A program made the position numbers and the translations under genes. From Clostridiales bacterium (GTDB lineage Bacteria; Bacillota; Clostridia; Saccharofermentanales; Saccharofermentanaceae): a stretch of DNA of 64,000 nucleotides. Location of the stretch: contig JAFZPJ010000048.1 of assembly GCA_017550385.1 (NCBI GenBank), positions 62,001 through 126,000 of the forward strand, in the 5' to 3' direction. Below, piece after piece: positions 44,588 to 55,000 of this stretch. The notes beneath the pieces are model-generated. The model was given only the letters and a program-made list of their open reading frames with translations, did not search any database and had not been told where the DNA came from. Positions within the stretch are counted from its first letter, which is position 1, and each line of letters opens with the position of its first letter.

Positions 44588-45730
44588 TCACTTGCGGACT
44601 GCAAATTTGTCGTAGATCTCATCAACGCATCTGATGAACTCTTCTGCTTCCGCCATTGTATTGTACCTTGAGAAGCTAATCCTGACTGCATTTGCAGCGA
44701 TCTTCTGGGGCACGCCGGACTCAAGAAGAACATAAGATACCTTCTTTGCCTTGGATGAACAAGCCGAAACAGTAGAAACAAATATATCATATATCTCAAG
44801 ACAATGAAGCATCGTCTCGGATTCAAATCCGTCAAAAGACACGTTAAGCACGTACGGGAGCGCATCATCGGGCGACAGGATTATCGCTTTTCTGGCTGCA
44901 AGTTCCTTCCTGAGATAAGCATTAATGGAAGCAACGATATCATATGCATCTTCCACACCTTCGGAAGCTTCTTCGAGCGCGGTCTCGAAAGATCTCGCAA
45001 GCACAAGGCTCTGCGTACCAGACCTCATGCCGCGCTGCTGTCCGCCGCCTAAGATAAAAGGATCTATCCTTACGCCTTCTCTGACATAGAGAACGCCTAC
45101 TCCCTTTATTCCGTGGATCTTATGGCCCGAGAAAGAGCACATATCACAGCCAAGCTTATGAAGATCAATCCTAATCTTACCCAGTGCCTGTACGGCATCC
45201 AGATAGAAGAAGGTTGAGGGACTTACCCTGTTCTTTATCTTCAATATCTCTTCATTCGGCAGGATCGAACCCGTCTCATTGTTGACAAGTGTGAAGCACA
45301 TCAGAGCGCAGTCACCCGCAGCAAGTGTATCTTCAAGTGCGCCAAGGTCAGGCTTGCCGTCACTTCCGACAGGAAGATAGACCACGTTGTAACCGTTCTT
45401 CTCGAGATTAGCAAGGCACTCCAATGTAGCCTTATGTTCAGTCCTGGTGGATACTACCGTGTTGCCGGCACGTTTGTTACGGCTCATGAATCCGCGGATA
45501 GCGGTATTTGCACTCTCAGTGGCACATGACGTGAAGACGATCTCCTGAGGCTTAGCACCCAGGAGCTTTGCCGTGTTATTCAGGCATTCGTTATATGCGG
45601 AATCAGCAGCAACACCGAGCTTGTGAAGAGAGCCGGGATTACCCGACAACTCATCAGTCATAGCAGCCGAACAAGCAGCTCTTACGCGTTCAGTAGGAAA
45701 AGTCGTGGCACTGTTGTCAAAATAGATCAT
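44588..45730 (-). CDS. Cysteine desulfurase (NifS/IscS family, ThiI partner)
   Basis: PLP enzyme releasing sulfur from cysteine as enzyme-bound persulfide. The 380-residue protein begins MIYFDNSATTFPTERV. It has HKATLECLANLEKNG, the PLP lysine in FSGHKIHGIKGVGVLYV, GGGQQRGMRSGTQ, and the persulfide cysteine in TVSACSSKAKK. Its position before thiI matches the NifZ-ThiI pair of Firmicutes, so it probably serves tRNA thiolation rather than general Fe-S assembly; no iscU or sufU is adjacent. Confidence 0.93.
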   Translation of the reverse strand: MIYFDNSATTFPTERVRAACSAAMTDELSGNPGSLHKLGVAADSAYNECLNNTAKLLGAKPQEIVFTSCATESANTAIRGFMSRNKRAGNTVVSTRTEHKATLECLANLEKNGYNVVYLPVGSDGKPDLGALEDTLAAGDCALMCFTLVNNETGSILPNEEILKIKNRVSPSTFFYLDAVQALGKIRIDLHKLGCDMCSFSGHKIHGIKGVGVLYVREGVRIDPFILGGGQQRGMRSGTQSLVLARSFETALEEASEGVEDAYDIVASINAYLRKELAARKAIILSPDDALPYVLNVSFDGFESETMLHCLEIYDIFVSTVSACSSKAKKVSYVLLESGVPQKIAANAVRISFSRYNTMAEAEEFIRCVDEIYDKFAVRK

Positions 45731-45753
45731 ATTCGAGAGCAGTACCCTTGATA

Positions 45754-47187
45754 TCAGACTTTGATCTCTGTCTCGCCGACGGTTAAGTCATCAGCATGAG
45801 CAGCAAGCAGAGGCTTTACGCACTCATCAAGGAATGCGTCGACCTGCTCAGGGCATCTTCCGATGTAGAGCTTGGGATCAGTAAGTTCCTGAAGCCTGCT
45901 TATATCGACTCCGAATTCAGGATCAGCAGCAATGAGCTCGAGCATGTTGTTAGGCTTGCCCTGCTCTTTTACCACGCTGCCTGCCTCGATAGACTTGAGA
46001 CGGATGTTCTCGTGGAGTTCCTGTCTGTCGCCGCCGTTCTCGACTGCATCCATGAGGATGTTCTCTGTAGCCATGAAGGGAATCTCATCCCTGATGTGGC
46101 GTTCGATCATCTTGTCGTAGACAACGAGATCGCCGGCAACGTTTGCATAGATTCCAAGGATCGCATCGACTGCGAGGAATGCCTCAGGAATGGATATTCT
46201 CTTGTTAGCCGAATCGTCGAGTGTTCTCTCGAACCACTGCTCTGCTGCTGTCATCATGGGAGATGTGGATACAGAGATGACATAACGAGAGAGCGAAGCG
46301 ATACGCTCGGATCTCATGGGGTTCCTCTTGTAAGCCATAGCGGAAGAACCGATCTGGCCTGCCTCTCTGGGCTCCTCGATCTCCTTGAGGTGCTGGAGGA
46401 GTCTTATATCGTTGGAGAACTTGTGAGCGCTCTGTGCGATACCGCAAAGCGCGTTCATAACAAGTGAATCAACCTTACGTGAATATGTCTGGCCGGATAC
46501 ATAGTAAGATGCGTCGAAGCCCATCTTAGCGCAGATCTTGCGGTCAAGCTCAACGCATTTCGCATGATCGCCGTGGAAGAGCTCGAGGAAGCTTGCCTGA
46601 GTACCTGTTGTGCCCTTGCAGCCGAGGAGCTTGAGCTGAGCAGAGACGTGCTCGACCTCTTCAAGATCGAAAACAAGATCCTGAAGCCAGAGAGAAGCAC
46701 GCTTACCTACGGTAACGAGCTGAGCCGGCTGGAAGTGTGTAAATCCGAGTGTCGGAACAGCCTTGTACTCTTCAGCGAACTTTGCGAGCTTAGCGATAGT
46801 AACTACAAGCCTCTTACGAGTAAGCTCGAGAGCCTCGCGCATGAGGATGATGTCAGTATTGTCGCCTACATAGCAGGATGTGGCGCCAAGGTGAATGATA
46901 CCCTTAGCCGTTGGGCACTGGTCACCATAAGCTTTTACGTGAGCCATTACATCGTGGCGGACAAGCTTCTCATATTCTGCTGCCTTCGCATAGTCAATGT
47001 CATCGATATGAGCTTTGAGTTCAGCGATCTGCTCGTCAGTAATATCAAGACCTAACTCCTTCTCTGACTCTGCAAGTGCGATCCAGAGCTTTCTCCATGT
47101 CGTGAACTTCTTGTCAGGCGAGAAGATAAACTGCATCTCGGGGCTGGCATATCTTGAATTCAAAGGGCTCTCGTAAATATTTTTCAT
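45754..47187 (-). CDS. purB: Adenylosuccinate lyase
   Basis: Cleaves SAICAR and adenylosuccinate in purine synthesis. The 477-residue protein belongs to the longer branch found in Clostridia and eukaryotes. It has the fumarase/aspartase signature GSSAMAYKRNPMRSERI, plus LGATSCYVGDNTD, LGFTHFQPAQLVTVGKR and GTTGTQASFLELF. It starts with ATG overlapping the stop of the aminotransferase (TAATG), so the two are translationally coupled. Aspartate from the upstream enzyme could feed purA upstream in the pathway. Confidence 0.96.
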   Translation of the reverse strand: MKNIYESPLNSRYASPEMQFIFSPDKKFTTWRKLWIALAESEKELGLDITDEQIAELKAHIDDIDYAKAAEYEKLVRHDVMAHVKAYGDQCPTAKGIIHLGATSCYVGDNTDIILMREALELTRKRLVVTIAKLAKFAEEYKAVPTLGFTHFQPAQLVTVGKRASLWLQDLVFDLEEVEHVSAQLKLLGCKGTTGTQASFLELFHGDHAKCVELDRKICAKMGFDASYYVSGQTYSRKVDSLVMNALCGIAQSAHKFSNDIRLLQHLKEIEEPREAGQIGSSAMAYKRNPMRSERIASLSRYVISVSTSPMMTAAEQWFERTLDDSANKRISIPEAFLAVDAILGIYANVAGDLVVYDKMIERHIRDEIPFMATENILMDAVENGGDRQELHENIRLKSIEAGSVVKEQGKPNNMLELIAADPEFGVDISRLQELTDPKLYIGRCPEQVDAFLDECVKPLLAAHADDLTVGETEIKV

Positions 47188-48485
47188 TACTGCTTCTCCT
47201 CCAGGAGTTTTTCTACTGCGGTAATTTTAGCACAGACGGAGAGTATCCTGATAGCCTTCTCGATCTCTTCAACTTGAGGAAAAGAAGGCGCGAGTCTGAT
47301 GTTCGTATCGTCGGGATCCTTACCGTACGGGAAGGATGCCCCTGCCGGTGTCAGGGCAATGCCGATATCAGCACACATAGACACAGTCTTAGCTGCAGTA
47401 CCGGGAAGAGCATAGAAGCTAATGAAGTATCCGCCCTTGGGGTTTGTCCATCTGCATATGTCATTGTTATCACCGAATTCTTCTACAAGAATATCGATAA
47501 CTGTCTTGAACTTAGGTCTTAAGATCGCAGCATGCTTCTTCATGATCTCATCAACGGCCTTGCTGTCAGGCAGGAATCTGACATGAGCATACTGATTTAC
47601 CTTATTAGAGCAGATAGCCTGAACTCCCATGTACTTCTTGGCGCGCTCAAGGTTATCTTTATTCGCAGCAAGGCAGGACAGGCCGCCACCGGCAAAAGTA
47701 ACCTTGGATGAAGAGGCAAACTCATATACTCTGTTGGGATAGCCCGCTTCAGCACAAAGAGAAAGCATATCAGGCAGCTTGCCCCTGTTTTCTGCCTCAT
47801 CAAAAAGGTGATGGCAGACATACGCGTTATCCCATATGATCCTGAAGTCCTTTGCTGCCGTCTTCATATTGGCAAGACGCTTACAAGTCTCTTCAGAGTA
47901 AACAACTCCGTCTGGGTTGGTATAGCAAGGAACATTCCAAATACCGAGTATCTTGTCATCTCCAGCGACAAGCTTCTCAACGATATCCATATCCGGACCA
48001 TTCTCTGTCATAGGCACAAGAATGAGTTCAAAACCGAGAGTCTCAGTTACTCTGAAATGTCTGTCATATCCGGGCGCAGGACAAAGCCACTTGCGTCCCT
48101 CGATCTGCGACCACGGTTTATCGGAATCTATCTCACCGAAGACCATGGCACGCATAAGCGTATCGAACATCATGTTGAGGCTGGAAGAATTGCCGAGGAA
48201 GATATTGTCAGCATCAGTACCTATAATGTCACCGAAGACTTTTCTTGCTTCAGCAAGACCTGCGGGATTACCGTAGTTCCTGACATCACATCCGTCAGCA
48301 GCCCTATATCCGGAATCTGCAATTCCGTCAAACATATGATTGGAAAGGTCCAGCTGCTCCGGAGAGGGCTGGCCGCGCTTCATATTGATGCTAAGGTTCA
48401 TTGCCTTATATTCTTCATAGCGCGCCTTAAGCAGAGTAAGCTCTGATCCGAGCTCAGCCGCAGACATGTTCACATAACTCTTCAT
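47187..48485 (-). CDS. Aspartate-type aminotransferase (PF12897-like, class I fold)
   Basis: A 432-residue PLP-dependent aminotransferase of the divergent class I branch typified by mycobacterial Rv3722c. Seen: INMKRGQPSPEQLDLSN, DVRNYGNPAGLAEARKVFGD, GNSSSLNMMFDTLMRAM, WNVPCYTNPDGVVYS, IIWDNAYVCHHLF, and the PLP lysine in FASSSKVTFAGGG. Aspartate transamination is the known activity in that branch; assignment here is by similarity of motifs. It is first in a long operon with purB, the desulfurase, thiI and the AIR-synthase-like gene, and has a near-consensus promoter. Confidence 0.88.
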   Translation of the reverse strand: MKSYVNMSAAELGSELTLLKARYEEYKAMNLSINMKRGQPSPEQLDLSNHMFDGIADSGYRAADGCDVRNYGNPAGLAEARKVFGDIIGTDADNIFLGNSSSLNMMFDTLMRAMVFGEIDSDKPWSQIEGRKWLCPAPGYDRHFRVTETLGFELILVPMTENGPDMDIVEKLVAGDDKILGIWNVPCYTNPDGVVYSEETCKRLANMKTAAKDFRIIWDNAYVCHHLFDEAENRGKLPDMLSLCAEAGYPNRVYEFASSSKVTFAGGGLSCLAANKDNLERAKKYMGVQAICSNKVNQYAHVRFLPDSKAVDEIMKKHAAILRPKFKTVIDILVEEFGDNNDICRWTNPKGGYFISFYALPGTAAKTVSMCADIGIALTPAGASFPYGKDPDDTNIRLAPSFPQVEEIEKAIRILSVCAKITAVEKLLEEKQ

Positions 48486-48547
48486 CGAGTAATCCTTCTT
48501 TCAAAATGAAATTTCCAAAGTCCATTCTTGCATATTCCACCGAACGA

Positions 48548-48596
48548 ACGGCCTCAAAGCCGTAGTAATTATATGTATAATGCAATTTTTTGGCAA
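48548..48596 (-). promoter_or_regulatory. Strong promoter and leader hairpin of the aminotransferase-purB operon
   Basis: Minus-strand TTGCCA (48591-48596), 17-base spacer, perfect TATAAT (48568-48573). A small hairpin ACGGC/GCCGT (48559-48563 with 48548-48552) begins about five bases past the -10, so it would be at the very 5' end of the RNA. The leader to the ATG is about 75 bases. A purine riboswitch is not evident. Confidence 0.65.
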
Positions 48597-48616
48597 TCAA
48601 ATTTCATTGGTCTTTA

Positions 48617-48991
48617 CTAAAAAGGTATAATTTCTACATTTTGTACCATTCCGGCCCTGTTATGCGTTACCTGCCCTATCAAAAAGTTTATATTTCTGTC
48701 GTACCAGCCGTACTTCGCGATCAGATAAGACGTTGTCCGTATGATCTTACGCCTTTTAGAATGGACCACAGACTCACCTGACGTAGGATAAGGACCGGTA
48801 TTTTGGCGTGATCTTACCTCTACCACATATATCTCCCTGTCCTTCTCGAAAACGCAGTCCAGTTCACCTACGCCGTGAACTTCGAAGTTCCTTACCACCA
48901 GACGGTAACCTTGGCTGCTCAATATTCTTATAACTGCGTCTTCCCCTCTGTCTCCTGTCTTGCGTCTTTCAGTTCTATTATCTGTATCCAT
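48617..48991 (-). CDS. UPF0102/YraN family endonuclease-like protein
   Basis: A 124-residue protein with the YraN restriction-endonuclease-like fold: RKTGDRGEDAVIRILSSQGY, VVRNFEVHGVGELDCVFEKD and EIYVVEVRSRQN. The Asp and Glu of the nuclease core are present, but the usual E-V-K is E-V-R here. Function in the family is unsettled. GGAGG precedes the ATG. It is divergent to the GGDEF-EAL gene. Confidence 0.88.
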   Translation of the reverse strand: MDTDNRTERRKTGDRGEDAVIRILSSQGYRLVVRNFEVHGVGELDCVFEKDREIYVVEVRSRQNTGPYPTSGESVVHSKRRKIIRTTSYLIAKYGWYDRNINFLIGQVTHNRAGMVQNVEIIPF

Positions 48992-49051
48992 GTTGCCTCC
49001 GTATCATTTATTTTTTAGTTTTATCGTTATTTTTGTTATTTGGCATATTCG

Positions 49052-49080
49052 TTGCATTGGTCTACTTTGTGCCTTAATAT
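49052..49080 (+). promoter_or_regulatory. Predicted promoter of the GGDEF-EAL gene
   Basis: TTGCAT (49052-49057), 17-base spacer, TAATAT (49075-49080) on the plus strand, 33 bases before the chosen ATG. Confidence 0.6.
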
Positions 49081-49113
49081 TAATAAGTAAATAATTTGAC
49101 GGAGCTGTATTCG

Positions 49114-50769
49114 ATGGAAAGCATCACAACTGATATTCAGAGTTATTTTGACTCATTAGATGCTTTCGACGGTGAGCATTTTGCCGGTGAAGCATTTACT
49201 TCTGTAGCAGATTCCGTCGGATGCTGCAGGATCGAGCATCTTATCTATTCTTCAGGCACTTTGGAAAGACAGAACAATGTCTACGTAACAGCTGATGAGC
49301 ATCAGTCTGAATTTTACGAGTTATCCAAGGATCTGTCTGATGCAAAGCGCGGCTTTACCAGGTTTTACTTCAAGAAGTTCTTCCCCGGTATAACAGATGA
49401 ACTCAAGCCTTTGTTCAAGCTCTTCTCTTCAAGTGTAAGCTTTACGCTTTCCTATCGATATCTGGAGCAGGCTGTAACCAAGCTCAAGTACTACAACCAG
49501 GAGACCGGCCTTCCCAACCTGCATTATTATGCAAAGATCTTCAACAGATACATCGCTGACGGCTCTGCCGACTCTTATCTCGTTGCCCTTGTAAATATCA
49601 AAGACAGTGCAAGGATCAATCATTTCTTTGGTTCTAACCTTGCCTCAAGCGCCTTTTCCGACTTCGGCAGCAAATTAGCTGCTTTTACCGACAAAGAGGC
49701 CGGTGAGTTCGTAACTCACATGGGCGGTGATAATTTCGTTGCCGTATTCAAGAAGAACAGATTGGATGAATTAAAGGCGTTCCTTAACGGAGTCAAGATC
49801 AATGCCCGCTTCCGTGATGAGAACATCGTATACACCCTTGCGGCTCGTTCCGGAATAGTTATGTACGATGACTCTTATATGCATGCAATGGCAATGATCA
49901 CCGATTGTATGCAGGCTTTGAACGCTGCCAGGAAGACCGGTGAAGATCATGTCGTTTTCGAAGGACATATCGCTTCGGAGAAGATCTCGCACAAGGAATA
50001 CACCAACGCCATTAAAGAAGCTCTCGATAACAAGAAGTTCCTTGTATACTTCCAGCCTGTTATCAGTGACGTCGAAGAAGATGTTACCCTTTTCGCGGCT
50101 GAAGCATTGGCAAGATGGATCCATGACGGCAACATCTGCATGCCTCAGGATTTTATCAACGCCGCTTCCGAGACGGGCCTTATGACAAAGATCGACTTCT
50201 ATGTTCTTGATACCGTCTGTGCTAAGGTCAAGGAATGGCTCGACCAGGGATTGGATGTCGTGCCCATCACCTGCAACTTCTCTAACCGTAATCTCGTTAA
50301 CGAAGGCCTGGCCGATGAGATAATCAAGGTAATTGATTCTTACGGCATCGACCATAAGTATATCGGCATCGAATTCAACGAGCCCAATTATAAGGACGAG
50401 CTGCTGCTCCTCAAGAAATGCACCGAGAGACTTAAGGAGACCGGCATACTCATCACGATCGACAACTTCGGTTCCGGTCTTACGACGTTGAGGCTCCTTC
50501 AGGAGGTACAGCTCGATTACGTTAAGATCAACCGAGACGTAATCACTTCTGATGACGAGCGAGGAATGATCATACTTGAGAACATGATCACTCTCGCCGA
50601 CAAATTAGGCTATACGGTAATCTGCGACGGAGCTCATGAAGAAGCCGACATCAAGCGTCTCATCCAGTGCGGCTGCAAGCATTTCCAGTCATTCTTCTAC
50701 GAGAAGCCTTTGACCGAGAGATTCTTCGAGAGACGATTAAAGAACAGGATCATACCCAGGAGGCAGTAA
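49114..50769 (+). CDS. GGDEF-EAL protein with degenerate active sites
   Basis: A 551-residue cytoplasmic protein. An N-terminal ~135-residue region of unknown type precedes a GGDEF domain (about 135-290) and an EAL domain (about 300-545). The GGDEF signature reads GGDNF (residues 204-208), losing the catalytic-loop Glu. EAL is intact at 330-332, and Asn in CNFSNRN is kept. The DDFG motif is DNFG (450-453), KID is KIN (471-473), and the usual A-E-G-V-E is C-D-G-A-H (504-508). It is therefore more likely a c-di-GMP or GTP sensor/adaptor than a cyclase or full phosphodiesterase, though weak activity is not excluded. ATG 49114 has GGAG at 9 bases; a TTG six codons upstream is possible. The next gene begins one base later. 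Confidence 0.9.
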   Translation: MESITTDIQSYFDSLDAFDGEHFAGEAFTSVADSVGCCRIEHLIYSSGTLERQNNVYVTADEHQSEFYELSKDLSDAKRGFTRFYFKKFFPGITDELKPLFKLFSSSVSFTLSYRYLEQAVTKLKYYNQETGLPNLHYYAKIFNRYIADGSADSYLVALVNIKDSARINHFFGSNLASSAFSDFGSKLAAFTDKEAGEFVTHMGGDNFVAVFKKNRLDELKAFLNGVKINARFRDENIVYTLAARSGIVMYDDSYMHAMAMITDCMQALNAARKTGEDHVVFEGHIASEKISHKEYTNAIKEALDNKKFLVYFQPVISDVEEDVTLFAAEALARWIHDGNICMPQDFINAASETGLMTKIDFYVLDTVCAKVKEWLDQGLDVVPITCNFSNRNLVNEGLADEIIKVIDSYGIDHKYIGIEFNEPNYKDELLLLKKCTERLKETGILITIDNFGSGLTTLRLLQEVQLDYVKINRDVITSDDERGMIILENMITLADKLGYTVICDGAHEEADIKRLIQCGCKHFQSFFYEKPLTERFFERRLKNRIIPRRQ

Positions 50770-50770
50770 T

Positions 50771-51961
50771 ATGATTTCATCCAAGATCAAAGCTAAGCTT
50801 GCGGGTGGTTCGGCCATCCGCAAAATGTTTGAGGAAGGCAACCGCCTTAAGGCAATCTACGGTGCAGACAACGTATTCGACTTCTCGATCGGTAATCCCG
50901 ACCTCGAGCCGCCGCACGAAGTATCCGATGCGCTCAAAGACCTCGCCGATAATCCGACTCCGGGAATGCACGGCTATATGAGCAACAGCGGTTATGAGTC
51001 CACAAGGAAGATCGTAGCCGACAAACGTTCTGCTGAATCCAGTCTTCAGATAGGTCCCGATGCAGTCTGTATGACTGTCGGTGCAGCCTGCGCCATGAAC
51101 GATGTTCTTCATTCCCTTCTCGACGACGGTGAGGAAGTAATCGTTCTTGCTCCTTACTTCATGGAATACAACGGCTACATCGAGAACCATAACGGAGTTC
51201 CCGTTATCGTACCTACAGACGAGAACTTCATGCCCGTCATCAGCAGGATCAAGGATGCGATTACTCCCAAGACCAAGGCGATCATCATCAATTCGCCCAA
51301 CAATCCATCAGGTGTTGTCTACCCAGCCTCACTCCTTACCGAGCTTAATGACATGCTTAAGGCGTGTGACCACACTATCCATGTTATCTCGGATGAGCCT
51401 TATATCGATCTCGCATACGACGGAATGACAGTTCCCTGCGCTCTGAGCTATATCGATAACCTCATAGTCTGCTTCTCTTGGAGCAAATCGCTCTCACTTC
51501 CCGGCGAGAGGATCGGTTATACACTCGTATCACCTAAGAACGAAGACTACGAAGACCTTACCAACGCAATCGTCCTGTCTCACAGGACTCTCGGCAGTGT
51601 CAATGCACCTGCGATCTGGCAGAAGGTCATCGAGAGATCCATCGATGCCAAGGTTGATGTTGCAAACTACGAGCATAGAAGGAACCTCCTGTATTCGAAC
51701 ATAATCGATGCAGGCTTTGATTCCGTTAAGCCCAACGGAGCTCTCTATATCTTCATGAACACTCCTGAAGGCTTAACCGATGCAGAATTTGCCGAGATCT
51801 GCGCAAAGCAGAATATCCTTGTTGTACCCGGAGCCGCTTTCTCATGCCCCGGCTACTGCAGACTCGCATTCTGCGTCTCAGAGACATCTATCAGGAACTC
51901 AAGGAAAGCATTCTTCGCAGTAGCCGAAGAACTCGGCATAGAACACAAAGCAGAACTTTAA
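50771..51961 (+). CDS. Class I pyridoxal-phosphate aminotransferase
   Basis: A 396-residue fold-type I aminotransferase. Visible are FDFSIGNPDLEPP, MTVGAACAMNDVLHSLLDDG, NSPNNPSGVVY, ISDEPYIDLAYDG and the PLP lysine in SWSKSLSLPGERIGY. The substrate-binding Arg lies in YCRLAFCVS near the C-terminus. It resembles aspartate/aromatic aminotransferases of subgroup Ib, but the substrate is not certain. It is cotranscribed with the GGDEF-EAL protein, one base apart, and followed by a strong terminator. Confidence 0.9.
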   Translation: MISSKIKAKLAGGSAIRKMFEEGNRLKAIYGADNVFDFSIGNPDLEPPHEVSDALKDLADNPTPGMHGYMSNSGYESTRKIVADKRSAESSLQIGPDAVCMTVGAACAMNDVLHSLLDDGEEVIVLAPYFMEYNGYIENHNGVPVIVPTDENFMPVISRIKDAITPKTKAIIINSPNNPSGVVYPASLLTELNDMLKACDHTIHVISDEPYIDLAYDGMTVPCALSYIDNLIVCFSWSKSLSLPGERIGYTLVSPKNEDYEDLTNAIVLSHRTLGSVNAPAIWQKVIERSIDAKVDVANYEHRRNLLYSNIIDAGFDSVKPNGALYIFMNTPEGLTDAEFAEICAKQNILVVPGAAFSCPGYCRLAFCVSETSIRNSRKAFFAVAEELGIEHKAEL

Positions 51962-51983
51962 CCAAGATTTCTTGTTGGAGGAA

Positions 51984-52019
51984 CGGGGCTGTCTCAATTT
52001 GAGGCAGCCCCGATTTTTT
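51984..52019 (+). terminator. Intrinsic terminator of the GGDEF-EAL/aminotransferase operon
   Basis: A 13-bp stem (51984-51996 with 52000-52012; one G-T pair) and 3-base loop followed by ATTTTTT on the plus strand. The T run abuts the stop codon of the converging surface-protein gene. Confidence 0.92.
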
Positions 52020-55000
52020 ATTCTTCCTTTTTTCTATTCCTGATCATAACCATCAGTGCGATCAAACCGCCTGCCAACGAGGAAGCTGCCCCTATTGCTG
52101 CCAGCCTTACAACACTTTCCCCTGTTGCCGGCAGTGATTTTACCGTCAGACTCTGGGTTGTACTTCCAAGGTCTGCATGTCTGCTAACCTCTACAGTTTC
52201 TTTCTGCAATCCGGATGATATCTCATCTTCTGTTGCAACATCCATGACGCTCTCGAAAACAACAACTACCTCACCTTCAATAAGCCCGGTAGTATCAAAA
52301 GTTATCGGTACCTCCAGAACACCTGTTGATTCTTCAGGAGTAAACGCGACCATGCTTATAACCTGCTGTCCGTTTACTGTAATGGCTTCTCCGGTACTCT
52401 TATAAAGCGTTGCTTCAATTACATAACTTGAACCCGGAATGAGACCCGCATAGTCAACTTTGTCCACGACCGTAACCGTTGAATTCATCATAACGGCCTT
52501 ACCGGTCGTCTCTTCGGATGCATTTGTCTCCAGGCTTGCTCTCGTAATAGTCTGATCCTTATCTTCAAGATCTTCGTGAACTGCAAGAAGCACATCATCT
52601 GATGTGTAAAGCTTCTCAAATACAACGATCTCTTTTACCTCATAAGGGATATAGACGTTCTCGAATGTGACAGTAATACTTGATTCAGATGACTGTGCCG
52701 TGAAGGTCTTTTCCACCATAACAGGTTCACCTTCAGAATCCTTGAGCGCAACGCCGGAATCCATATCCATGAGAGTACCGATGATCTTGTACTCGCCGCC
52801 CTTCTTGAGATCTTTATACGATACTTCATCATTGATCGTAACCATATCCGAACATAGCATTACCGATGTGCCGGTATAGGCATCTGTTGCCTTCGTGCCG
52901 ATCTCAGGTATAGTCAAAGTCTGAGCCTCGTCTTCAATGTCTTCGTGATAATACTTATTCCCGTCTTGATCTTCAAGCATCTCAAATGCTACCAAAGACT
53001 CGCCTTCAAGCTCAGTAGTATCGATCTCAAACTCCACTTTAACGGTCATAAACGAAGATGTTGCCGTGAATTCAGTTTCTGATGTGATCACATTGCCATT
53101 CTTATCAGTAAGCATCTCGCCTGTGCTCTTTACTGCAAGAGAACCGGTAAGCGTATATGTATCCCCCGTGTTAAGACCCGCGCAGGCTACATAGTCAGTA
53201 AGCGCAACATTCTCACCATATGACAGGATCTTTGACTGCATCATTGCTTCAGAAGCAGTATCGACCAGCACGGTTCCGGATATCGGCTGAGGATCACAGA
53301 AGTCACCCTCCTTCGAATATTCCTTAGCATAAGCGTTTGTAATGACAGCTGTACTGTCTTCTGCGCTTACCGTAAACTCATATACATTCTTATCGCATAT
53401 ATATCCTGCAGGCGCTTTTGTCTCAGCAAGATAATATGTACCCGCATCAAGCCCGTAGTAATAATAACAACCCGTGTCGCCTTCCGTAAGTTCACCGGCC
53501 AAAGTCTTGCAATCTTTATCCTTGTATACCGTAAACGATGCTCCTGACAACAGATCACCGGTCTCATTCACTTTGAAAACCATTACTCCACCGGGAACAT
53601 TCTCGATATCAAATTCCTGTGTTCCCTGCTCAAACCCGGCAGACTGAGTATCCTTCAGTTCGATACTGAATCCAAACGAATTAACCTCCGAGGTTGCCTT
53701 GCCGTTATTATCACTGTAGAAATACCCTGAAGGTAGCGAAGTCTCAACAGCTACATAGCTTCCCGCTCTAAGCAGATCCGATTCGTACTTGCCGGAAGAG
53801 ATCTCTGTAACTGCAGCATCCTTCATCGATCCGGAATCTGTATCATAAGTCTGTGCCACAGGTTCATTATCCTGATGTATACCGTCTGCATTCAGGTCTT
53901 CGTATACAGTGAATCCCGCTCCGCCAACAGCTGCACCGGTCAACGAATCGGTCTTATATATGATCATCTTCTCGGTATACGGAATCTGAGATACCTGAAC
54001 CGTAACTTTAGATGCAGAATCGACGATTACAGGTATCAGATCTTCAGCTTTATAGTATCCGCATGGGGGAATGATCTCCTCAATAAGATACGCCCCGGAC
54101 CCGACTTCCTTTACCGTCAGCACACCGTCAAGATCCGTATCCAATATCTCTGTATATGATCCTGTTTCATCTTCATCAAGTTGTCCGTTGGCATTAGTAT
54201 CTTTGTATACCCTGAACTTAACCGGACTTCCAGTATAAAGAGATACCTTACTGCCGTCCCAGGCATCAGTCTTCTCGATCACGATCTGAGTATTGATGAT
54301 ATTTATAGCCGTTATACCTATAGTCTGATTATCAGAAGACTGTGTCAGATGAACTGTCTTATATCCTGCGGAATCATTACCTATCCATATACACTTATAA
54401 TCATCAGGGACTATCTCCTTTATCCTGTACCACCCCAGAGGGAGTTCTTCGAAAACAGCATTTCCGTCCGCATCGGTTTCCACAGTATCAACCAGCTCAT
54501 AACTCCAATTAGGTTCCGTACCGTTACCGCCATAGTAAAGCTCAAACTTAAGCCCCTCATCATTACCGTCTTCAGCTATCTTCGTTATCTTGATGTTTGC
54601 CTGGCATCTGTCGTTACTTACATTCTGGGCTACAGTAGTTCCGGAAGAAGCAAGTATAGTCTTATACCAGTAGGTTCCGTCCGAAGACATCGTAAACCCC
54701 GAAGGAACGTCATATGTATATGTTGCCTTAGATCCACCATATGTCTTATTGTCAGGGACCAACTCCCTCAGCTGATACTGGCCTGCAGGTATGGTAAGCA
54801 ACTGTACGCCGGTAACATTACCTGCATCCCACAAAACATTACCCGCAGTGTCAGATTCTCCCTTGGCCAGAAGAACAGAACCGTCCTGAGTCCACAATTC
54901 AAACTTGAAGCCGTCTTTGGTATCTGTTGCTTCCACAACTTGCTTTGATATACTCACGCAGGCTTCTTCATTATCATTTACAGCCTTGAAATCATAGTTA

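Noticed and set aside
48486..48616. Purine riboswitch upstream of the aminotransferase-purB operon
   Set aside because: The leader of about 80 bases has only a small 5-bp hairpin and none of the conserved riboswitch core.
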